DNA of 6,350 nucleotides from Thermoleophilia bacterium. Lineage in GTDB: Bacteria > Actinomycetota > Thermoleophilia > Gaiellales > SKUG01. Below the pieces are notes generated by a model. That model did not search any database, was not told the DNA's origin, and saw only the letters and a list, made by a program, of their open reading frames with translations. The stretch is from positions 1-6,350 of the forward strand of contig JAOPYW010000291.1 in assembly GCA_025964405.1 (NCBI GenBank), written 5' to 3'. Shown piece after piece: positions 1-4,852 of the stretch; the first letter of the stretch is position 1; every line of letters starts with the position of its first letter. The translations under genes and the position numbers were made by a program.

Positions 1-44
1 ATGACGACGACGATTCGATCTGGGTCGCCCGCACGCCGGCCTGA
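1..44 (+). CDS. Possible C-terminal tail of an upstream gene (5' partial)
   Basis: Reading in the third frame gives DDDDSIWVARTPA and then a TGA stop at 42-44. Only 13 residues are visible, so no function can be given. Two things favour a real gene end: the other two forward frames are less protein-like (one has a stop at once, the other continues as an Arg/Pro-rich stretch to 111), and a hairpin starts 20 bases after the stop. An acidic run followed by a short tail is common at protein C-termini. It would be the plus-strand neighbour upstream of the 129-residue gene. The call is weak because the bulk of the gene lies outside the window. Confidence 0.35.
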   Translation, partial: DDDDSIWVARTPA

Positions 45-63
45 GCGCGCGTGCGGCCACTGC

Positions 64-81
64 CGGCCACCTGCGTGGCCG
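64..81 (+). terminator. Short GC hairpin, possible terminator
   Basis: CGGCCAC (64-70) and GTGGCCG (75-81) form a perfect 7-bp stem with a 4-base loop, 20 bases after the TGA at 42-44. No T-run follows, so if it ends transcription it is not a classical intrinsic terminator. In DNA this GC-rich, a 7-bp stem can also arise by chance. Confidence 0.3.
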
Positions 82-227
82 AGGGATGCCACGTTCGACG
101 GATCACCCTGACGACCGCCGCGACCCCGACGAAGTTCGGGGGAAGGCACCGTTCGTCGTCCAAGCGTCGCCCGGTGCGGTCACACGTCAGCACACACGAT
201 TGGTCGCGCAGCTCGCACTGCCCGGCC
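82..227. other. Intergenic leader upstream of the 129-residue gene
   Basis: No gene is supported here. The open frame of the downstream gene runs back to position 86, but that extension would be a charged, Arg/Asp-rich stretch with no ribosome binding site. I found no convincing -35/-10 pair. There is a loose inverted repeat, CGACGAA (127-133) with TTCGTCG (152-158) and an 18-base spacer, which may be chance. A promoter for the downstream gene should lie in this stretch. Confidence 0.4.
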
Positions 228-233
228 AGGAGG
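228..233 (+). promoter_or_regulatory. Strong Shine-Dalgarno site that decides the start at 242
   Basis: A perfect AGGAGG lies 8 bases before the ATG at 242-244. It is the best ribosome binding site in the window and is the reason for rejecting the longer reading that begins at 86. It suggests the 129-residue protein is made efficiently. Confidence 0.85.
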
Positions 234-241
234 TCACTCGC

Positions 242-631
242 ATGTCCATTCGTATCCGCGTCTACCCGAACGGCGGAGCAGGCGCCTATGGCGGGCTCAA
301 CGGCATGGGCGGCAACGCCTACGGCGGCGTCAGCGCCCAGTCGTTCTTCAACTCCAAGCTGCAGGCGCAGCAGCAGATCTCGAACCTGCAGCTGCAGTAC
401 GAGCGCGCCCTCTGGGGTGAGCGACTGGAGACCACCAAGCTCAAGGCCCAGATGCAGTACCAGAGCCCGCTGCTCGCGCTGCAGGGCGGCCTCGGCGCCT
501 TCGGCCTCGGTGCTGCCGGCATCGGCGGCCTCGGTGGCCTCGGTGGCTTCGGGCTCGGTGCGGTGAATCCGTACGCGATCGCGATGCAGTCCCAGAACAA
601 CTTCTGGGGCAGCATGGGGCGTCGCTTCTAG
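242..631 (+). CDS. Small Gly/Gln-rich protein of unknown function (129 aa)
   Basis: I do not recognise a family. The protein has three parts. Residues 1-30 begin MSIRIRVYPN and continue as a Gly/Ala/Tyr/Asn-rich stretch. Residues 32-78 are Gln-rich and probably helical (QAQQQ, LQLQYERALWGERLETTKLKAQ), with leucines spaced as in a short coiled coil. Residues 82-107 are almost only Gly, Leu, Ala, Phe and Ile in GLG/GGL/GFG units, like a glycine zipper. The tail (NPYAIAMQSQNNFWGSMGRRF) is rich in Asn, Gln and aromatics. There is no signal peptide, Cys or enzyme motif. The start at 242 is set by a perfect AGGAGG 8 bases upstream. The gene stands alone: the next gene is convergent, and strong hairpins flank its 3' end. 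The composition suggests self-association or a structural role (inference). That it is coding is fairly sure; its role is unknown. Confidence 0.8.
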   Translation: MSIRIRVYPNGGAGAYGGLNGMGGNAYGGVSAQSFFNSKLQAQQQISNLQLQYERALWGERLETTKLKAQMQYQSPLLALQGGLGAFGLGAAGIGGLGGLGGFGLGAVNPYAIAMQSQNNFWGSMGRRF

Positions 632-638
632 CGACGCT
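618..638 (+). repeat. Inverted repeat spanning the stop codon
   Basis: GCGTCGCT (619-626) and AGCGACGC (630-637) pair perfectly over 8 bp with a 3-base loop, plus a G-T pair at 618/638. The last codons of the 129-residue gene and its TAG stop (629-631) lie inside the hairpin. It could protect the mRNA 3' end or work with the larger hairpin at 657-690. Confidence 0.5.
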
Positions 639-656
639 GGTTCCACCTAGGTGACG

Positions 657-690
657 CGCGGGCCGGTTGACGGATGTCAGCCGGCCCGCG
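657..690 (+). terminator. Strong hairpin terminator between convergent genes
   Basis: A 15-bp stem (657-671 with 676-690) closes on a GGAT tetraloop. All pairs are Watson-Crick except 667/680, which is a G-T wobble on the plus strand; on the minus strand the same pair becomes an A-C mismatch, so the RNA fold is best for plus-strand transcripts. It sits 25 bases past the stop of the 129-residue gene and 31 bases past the minus-strand gene ending at 722. No T-run follows, as is common for actinobacterial hairpin terminators. It could serve both convergent genes. Confidence 0.75.
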
Positions 691-721
691 GCGTCGTCCG
701 TCGGTCGCCCGCGCGGTCGCG

Positions 722-1981
722 CTAGTTGCGCCCGTCGGCGCGGGTCGCATCCGGGTCGGCCCCGGCGGCGAGTTCGGCCGCGCGTGCCGCATCGTCGCCG
801 TCGACGTCGCCATCGCCGTCGACGTCATCGGGGTCGAGCGCCCCGTTGATGCCCTCGCCCGTGCGCCCCTGCACGTCGGTGCTCGATGCGGTGTCACCCG
901 CGGCCGCATCGGCGCTCCCCAGGTCGTCGGTGACGACGCGCTCGTCGGAGCCCGCAGCCGCATCCTCCTCCACCGGCTGCACGAGCACGATCACGTAGAT
1001 GCGTCCGTTGAACCAGCCGGCATCGGCGGCACCGATGCCCACGCCGGCCGCATCGGGGTCGACGAGCTGGTCGTTGGTCGCGGTCTTCGACTTGAGCCCC
1101 GCGAGGGCGTTGCCCGGCGTGTGCGCCCACACGACCAGCACGCTGGCGTGCTCCTCGTAGAGGGTCGCGTCGCCGCCGAGTGCGGCCTGCACCTGGGCGT
1201 CGAGCGTCGCGCCACCGGCGACCCGCGTCGAGAGCTGGTGGTCCTGGGCCAGCGCCTCGGCCTGCCGCTGCGCGACCCGCGCGATCGCACGGTTCGGCTC
1301 GAGCACCTCGAGGCTGCGCCCCCGCCGGATCGCGTTCACCGAGCGCAGCAGCTGGTCGGCGTCGGCCGTCGCCGCACGCGCCACGCCGGCCCCGCGCATC
1401 GGCAACGACCCTGCGTTGCCGACGACCGCGCCCCGCTCGCCCTTGGGGAGCGTCTGCGTGTAGTGGGGGAAGCGCGCGTCGAGCCACTGCAGCACGCCCT
1501 CCTGGCGGATGAGCGCCGCACCCGAGGTCGACCCGACCGCCGCGCGCGAGACGAAGTTGTCGCCCGGCAGCATCACGAGCATGGCCACGAACAGGGTGAC
1601 CCAGCCGAGCCCGAACAACGCTCCCGACACGACCGCGACCCCGCGTCGCTCGAGCGGATCCTCCAGCGGCACGTCCCATTCCGGATCGATGCGACCTGCC
1701 GCGCGACGCGCGAGCCACCAGCGCAGCACCGCGGCCATCGCGAGCCAGACGATCGCCCCGCAGAGCCCGGCGCCGACGATGCGGCTCGTCTCCGCACCGA
1801 GCCCGGTGAGCGCGTGCACGACGTCGCCGGAGGGGTCACACATGAGCGCCGCCACGACGAATGCCACGTAGGCTGCGATCGTGCGACCGATCGACGCGAC
1901 GCCACCGAGCAGGCCACCGGCCCAGCCGAACAGCACGATGGCGGCGACGACGCACAGGTCGAGGAGGAGTCCCCCGATCAC
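722..1981 (-). CDS. CvpA-type membrane protein fused to a CAP domain, with a C-terminal calcium-loop motif
   Basis: This 419-residue protein starts with a CvpA/colicin V production-like region of four hydrophobic helices (about residues 4-25, 29-48, 67-88, 113-139). The loop between helices 3 and 4 is Arg-rich (RWWLARRAAGR, then ERR), which by the positive-inside rule puts the rest outside the membrane. Residues about 207-336 resemble a CAP/SCP/PR1 (YkwD-like) domain: LLRSVNAIRRGRSLEVLEPN, then ARVAQRQAEALAQDHQLS, then VVWAHTPGNALAG and a final strand NGRIYVIVLVQ. An acidic, low-complexity linker follows, and residues 386-397 form a D-x-D-x-D-G-x-V-x-x-x-D loop like one dockerin or EF-hand half. 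The start is GTG, with GAGGG at 1988-1992 six bases upstream. The layout recalls mycobacterial MarP, in which a CvpA-like anchor carries an outside serine protease. The anchor is fairly sure, the CAP call moderate, and the role in the envelope is inferred. Confidence 0.8.
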   Translation of the reverse strand: MIGGLLLDLCVVAAIVLFGWAGGLLGGVASIGRTIAAYVAFVVAALMCDPSGDVVHALTGLGAETSRIVGAGLCGAIVWLAMAAVLRWWLARRAAGRIDPEWDVPLEDPLERRGVAVVSGALFGLGWVTLFVAMLVMLPGDNFVSRAAVGSTSGAALIRQEGVLQWLDARFPHYTQTLPKGERGAVVGNAGSLPMRGAGVARAATADADQLLRSVNAIRRGRSLEVLEPNRAIARVAQRQAEALAQDHQLSTRVAGGATLDAQVQAALGGDATLYEEHASVLVVWAHTPGNALAGLKSKTATNDQLVDPDAAGVGIGAADAGWFNGRIYVIVLVQPVEEDAAAGSDERVVTDDLGSADAAAGDTASSTDVQGRTGEGINGALDPDDVDGDGDVDGDDAARAAELAAGADPDATRADGRN

Positions 1982-2020
1982 GGGGCACCCTCGCGGGCCG
2001 TCTGAACTGACAGGTCGGGG

Positions 2021-2043
2021 GGTAGCATCGTGGGTACGCTACC
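2021..2043. repeat. Spaced inverted repeat, operator-like
   Basis: GGTAGC (2021-2026) and GCTACC (2038-2043) are perfect 6-bp arms with an 11-base spacer. Half-sites one to two helical turns apart suit a dimeric regulator, and the site lies between divergent starts. Six-base arms can arise by chance, and no regulator gene is visible here. Confidence 0.4.
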
Positions 2044-2044
2044 G

Positions 2045-2069
2045 CGTCGGCCGGTCACATCGGCCGACG
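2045..2069 (+). repeat. Nine-bp hairpin in the leader of the 53-residue gene
   Basis: CGTCGGCCG (2045-2053) and CGGCCGACG (2061-2069) pair perfectly over 9 bp with a 7-base loop. The hairpin ends 17 bases before the ATG at 2087. It could be an operator, an attenuator or a structure limiting translation of the small gene; for the minus gene it lies 64-88 bases upstream of the start. It begins one base after the preceding repeat. Confidence 0.5.
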
Positions 2070-2086
2070 ACCGAACGACCTGACCG

Positions 2087-2248
2087 ATGACTTCACTCCT
2101 CATCCTCGCAACCGTACTCCTCGCCATCTGGCTGTGGACGCTCGTCGAGCGCGACGGCCGCGCCGCCGCCGTGCGCACGTACGCGCACGTGCCGTTCGTG
2201 GGCGCACTCACGTGCTACCTGATGGCGATCGGCCTGTGGATCCGCTGA
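2087..2248 (+). CDS. Small two-helix membrane protein of unknown function (53 aa)
   Basis: This 53-residue reading frame starts at the ATG at 2087 (an in-frame TGA lies at 2081, so no longer form is possible) and ends in TGA at 2246-2248. It has two clear hydrophobic segments: residues 3-20 (SLLILATVLLAIWLWTLV) and about 35-52 (VPFVGALTCYLMAIGLWI), joined by a charged turn with ERDGR and VRTYAH. The Arg-rich turn suggests a hairpin with both ends outside. About 90% of its third codon positions are G or C. Against it, there is no clear Shine-Dalgarno, and its last 41 bases overlap the antisense 3' end of the cca gene. I do not recognise a family. A real gene is somewhat more likely than not. 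Confidence 0.55.
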   Translation: MTSLLILATVLLAIWLWTLVERDGRAAAVRTYAHVPFVGALTCYLMAIGLWIR

Positions 2249-3704
2249 GGTCGTAGTCGCGCACGAACGCGCGCGCCTCCTCCTCGGTGGTCACCGCACC
2301 CACGGCCTGATCCTCCGCTAGCGCCGCCACGAGCACCCCTTGCGCCGGGCCCGGCGCGATGCCCAGCTCCGACGCGATGGCCGTGCCGTCGAGCAGCGGA
2401 TCGGGCCGCCCCGCGCCTGCCTCGCGCCAGACTGACGTCCACGCGCGCCGTGCGAGCTGCAGGTGACGGCGGAGCCAGGCCCGGCGGTCGGCCACGCCCG
2501 AGGTGGCCATGCGGTCGGCGATGCTGAGCACGACGGCCTCGGCCGCGACCGGCTCCACCTGACGACGGAACCGGTACAGCTCACGCGGCCCCGCTGCGCC
2601 GTGCAGCAGGTATCCGAGCGCTAGGTGCGTGCCCACGAGCCGTCGCACCTGGGTGCGCACGGTGCCCGCGAGGCGCCATCGGTCGGCGATCGTGTCGACG
2701 AGCTCCATGCCCACGCGGTCGTGGCCGCCGAAGCCCACGCGGCCGCCGGGCAGCTCGGTGCGCGTCGCGGGTTTGGCCAGGTCGTGGCACAGCGCCGCGA
2801 GGAGCACGACGGTGCGTTGGTGGTCGGTGAACGGCACGGCCGCGACGCCCGGCTCGCTGATCGGCAGCCAGAACTCGGTCGCGGCGATGACGTCCTCCGC
2901 GTTGTCGAGCACGGCGAGCGTGTGCTCGTACACGTCGAGGTGGTGGAAGGCGCTCTGCGCGACCCCCCGACACGCGTGCAGTTCGGGCAGTAGGTAGTGC
3001 TCGAGCCCGAGCTCGGCGATCGCGCGCCAGCCGCGACGGGCTTCGCCACTGAGGAGCAGCAGGCGCAGCTCGACCCACGTGCGCTCCCCAGCCGGTTCGG
3101 CGCTGCGCGCGGCCCGTGCGCGGATCGCATCGGCGGTGGCGGGCTCGACCGTGGCGTGCAGCACGTGCGCGAAGCGGGCGGCGCGCAGCAGGCGGAGGGG
3201 ATCGTCGTCGAGCGACGCGACCGACACCATGCGCACGATGCCGGCGGCGAGGTCGTCGAGCCCGCCGGTCGTGTCGACGATGACCGGTTCGCCGGCGATC
3301 GGCAGGGCGAGGGCATTGATCGTGAAGTCGCGTGCCGCGAGGTCGGCGGCGAGGTCGTCGCCGCGCAGCTCGCACACGTCGACCTGCAGCACGCCCGCCC
3401 AGCGGTCGTCGTTTGGCGCGGCGGCGGCAGCGATGCGCCAGCACCCGTGCTCGTCGCCGAGCGGGAAGGCGGTGCCCTGCACGGCCCGGGCGATGCGACG
3501 GGCAAGTGCCTCGGAGCTGCCGCCGGTCACGAGGTCGACGTCGAGCAGGGGCCGGTCGAGCAGGGCGTCACGCACGGTGCCGCCGACGATCCAGGTCGCG
3601 TCGACCGCCTCACCGTGGAGCGCTTCAACGAGCGCCGCGCGCAACGGCTCGAGCCGCCGCAGCGCGGCGTCAAGGTCGAGCGCATGCGCCGGGGCGCTGC
3701 TCAC
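2208..3704 (-). CDS. cca: CCA-adding tRNA nucleotidyltransferase with HD domain
   Basis: The enzyme adds or repairs the 3' CCA end of tRNAs from CTP and ATP in the cytoplasm. The N-terminal polymerase head shows GGTVRDALLDRPLLDVDLVT at 41-60, where D55 and D57 are the metal-binding pair, and D109 in QVDVCELRG may be the third carboxylate. RDFTINALA (125-133) and DDDPLRLLRAARFA (166-179) are typical of class II enzymes, followed by the ERTWVELRLLL neck (208-217). An HD domain follows: H261 (YEHTL), H307-D308 (CHDLAKP) and D397 (IADRMA). The length, 498 residues, matches the actinobacterial form known as PcnA in mycobacteria. A plain poly(A) polymerase is less likely but has the same head. The GTG start overlaps the alr stop as GTGA, so translation is probably coupled. 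Its last 41 bases are antisense to the 53-residue gene. Confidence 0.92.
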   Translation of the reverse strand: MSSAPAHALDLDAALRRLEPLRAALVEALHGEAVDATWIVGGTVRDALLDRPLLDVDLVTGGSSEALARRIARAVQGTAFPLGDEHGCWRIAAAAAPNDDRWAGVLQVDVCELRGDDLAADLAARDFTINALALPIAGEPVIVDTTGGLDDLAAGIVRMVSVASLDDDPLRLLRAARFAHVLHATVEPATADAIRARAARSAEPAGERTWVELRLLLLSGEARRGWRAIAELGLEHYLLPELHACRGVAQSAFHHLDVYEHTLAVLDNAEDVIAATEFWLPISEPGVAAVPFTDHQRTVVLLAALCHDLAKPATRTELPGGRVGFGGHDRVGMELVDTIADRWRLAGTVRTQVRRLVGTHLALGYLLHGAAGPRELYRFRRQVEPVAAEAVVLSIADRMATSGVADRRAWLRRHLQLARRAWTSVWREAGAGRPDPLLDGTAIASELGIAPGPAQGVLVAALAEDQAVGAVTTEEEARAFVRDYDLSGSTGRSPSGST

Positions 3705-4852
3705 GATGCGGTGTGCACCCGCAGCAGGCGTGGCTCGCCCGCGATGCTGCAGGTGATCTCGTAGTTGATCGTGCCCGACCAGCGCGCGTGGTCCTCCGCG
3801 GTCACGTCGGCGTCGCCGTCGCGACCGATCACCGTCACGACGTCACCGACCTCGACGTCGTCGCCGACGAGCAGGGAGATGTGGTCCATGCTGACGTTGC
3901 CGACGATCGCCCGCTGGCGCCCGCGCACGAGCGCCGTGCCCGTGTTGGCGAGCGCACGGCGCACGCCGTCGGCGTAGCCGATCGGCACCTCCGCCACCCG
4001 CACCGGCTCCGCCGCCACGAACGAGCGCGTGTAGCCCGTGCTCTCGCCGACGTCGAGGTGGCGGATGTCAGCCACGTGCGATCGCACGGCGAGCACCGGC
4101 GTGAGGCCGTGGCGTGTGGCGTCGAGCTGCTGCGGATCCAGGCCGTAGGTCGCCACGCCGCAGCGCACCGCGTCGAAGTGCGCGGCCTCCGAGCGCAGCG
4201 TCGCAGCGCTGTTCGCGGCGTGGGCGACGAGCCCGGGAACCTGCTGCTTCGCCTGCGCGACGAGCTCCGTGAAGCGCGCGAGCTGCAGCTCGAAGAAGCC
4301 GTCGTCGTCGGCATCGTCGGCTGTCGCGAAGTGGGTCATGATGCCCTCGACCTCGACGCCCTCGATGCCCGCGAGCCGGCCCAGCGCGTCGAGCGCCTCG
4401 TCGAACGGCACGCCCCAACGCCCCATCCCGGTGTCGACCTTGAGGTGCACGCGGGCCGGTCGCCCGGCGCGCGCGACGCTGCCGTTCGCCGACGCGTCGT
4501 CGACGAGGGCTTCGAGCATCGTGGTGCTCAGCACGGTCACCGACACGTCGAGGTCGAGCGCACGTCGCATGCTGGGAGCATCGAGCGGACCCATCACGAG
4601 CATCGGCACGCGGATGCCCACCTGTCGCAGGTGGCGCGCCTCGCTGAGCGTCGCGACGCAGAGCCGACGCGCCCCGGCTGCGACCGCGGCCTGCGCGACG
4701 CGGTCGACGTCGTGCCCGTAGGCGTTCGCCTTCACCACCGCCCACAGCTGCGCGTCACCGGCGAGCCGGTCGCGCAGTACGTGCAGGTTGCTGCGATAGG
4801 CCGCGAGGTCGATCCTGACCTCCGCGCGCGGCGGCGAGACGGCGACGGTCAT
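3701..4852 (-). CDS. alr: Alanine racemase
   Basis: This PLP enzyme interconverts L- and D-alanine in the cytoplasm and supplies D-alanine for peptidoglycan. It has 383 residues, the usual length. K41 in AVVKANAYGH binds PLP. Y274 (STGYTRSF) lies 17 residues before GYADG, the same spacing as the catalytic tyrosine 265 of the Geobacillus enzyme. K138 and R145 in KVDTGMGR match the carbamylated lysine and its arginine partner. HAANSAA (211-217), RCGVATYGLDP (230-240), VGNVSMD (317-323) and TINYEI (361-366) complete the signature. The ATG at 4852 is chosen because it forms an ATGA overlap with the nnr stop, follows GGGGGAG (4856-4862), and fits the family start; a longer reading to 4975 would add an Arg-rich shadow of nnr. 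It is the middle gene of nnr-alr-cca. It could be a related racemase, but the motifs point to alanine. Confidence 0.96.
   Translation of the reverse strand: MTVAVSPPRAEVRIDLAAYRSNLHVLRDRLAGDAQLWAVVKANAYGHDVDRVAQAAVAAGARRLCVATLSEARHLRQVGIRVPMLVMGPLDAPSMRRALDLDVSVTVLSTTMLEALVDDASANGSVARAGRPARVHLKVDTGMGRWGVPFDEALDALGRLAGIEGVEVEGIMTHFATADDADDDGFFELQLARFTELVAQAKQQVPGLVAHAANSAATLRSEAAHFDAVRCGVATYGLDPQQLDATRHGLTPVLAVRSHVADIRHLDVGESTGYTRSFVAAEPVRVAEVPIGYADGVRRALANTGTALVRGRQRAIVGNVSMDHISLLVGDDVEVGDVVTVIGRDGDADVTAEDHARWSGTINYEITCSIAGEPRLLRVHTAS

Larger units (their letters stand above)
1982..2086. promoter_or_regulatory. Divergent intergenic region, likely promoters for both sides
   Basis: These 105 bases separate the GTG start of the CvpA-CAP gene (minus) from the ATG of the 53-residue gene (plus). 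The minus frame that stays open across it has only about 70% G/C at third positions, lower than the genes around it, which fits non-coding DNA. No consensus -35/-10 pair is convincing on either strand. It contains two adjacent inverted repeats, annotated separately. Confidence 0.5.

Noticed and set aside
86..241. Upstream extension of the 129-residue protein
   Set aside because: The perfect AGGAGG 8 bases before the ATG at 242 marks the start; the extension has no ribosome binding site and a different, charged composition.
51..566. Plus-strand frame of 171 codons and the minus frame at 319-615
   Set aside because: Both are shadows of the 129-residue gene, rich in Ser/Arg or Pro/Arg, without supporting start signals.
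383..571. Repeated GGCCTCGGT units as a possible DNA repeat element
   Set aside because: The repeats are in frame and explained by Gly-Leu-Gly codons of the protein; units vary at third positions, so this is coding repetition rather than a CRISPR or mobile repeat.
791..826. A true dockerin domain implying a cellulosome
   Set aside because: A dockerin needs two such loops with helices of about 60-70 residues in total; only one loop is present at the C-terminus.
674..2005. Long plus-strand open frame (443 codons)
   Set aside because: It is antisense to the CvpA-CAP gene. Its product is an Arg/Ala/Pro/His-rich sequence with no domain, as expected from an opposite frame in GC-rich DNA.
1978..2211. 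Minus-strand 77-codon frame with GTGA overlaps to both cca and the CvpA-CAP gene
   Set aside because: The overlaps at both ends are tempting and would extend the operon, but the product is Ser/Arg/Thr-rich without features, third-position G/C falls to about 70% in 1978-2086, and the opposite strand has a better hydrophobic frame at 2087-2248. Kept only as a weak alternative.
2997..3764. Plus-strand open frame (255 codons)
   Set aside because: Antisense to cca; no recognisable domain, while the minus strand has the full nucleotidyltransferase and HD motifs.
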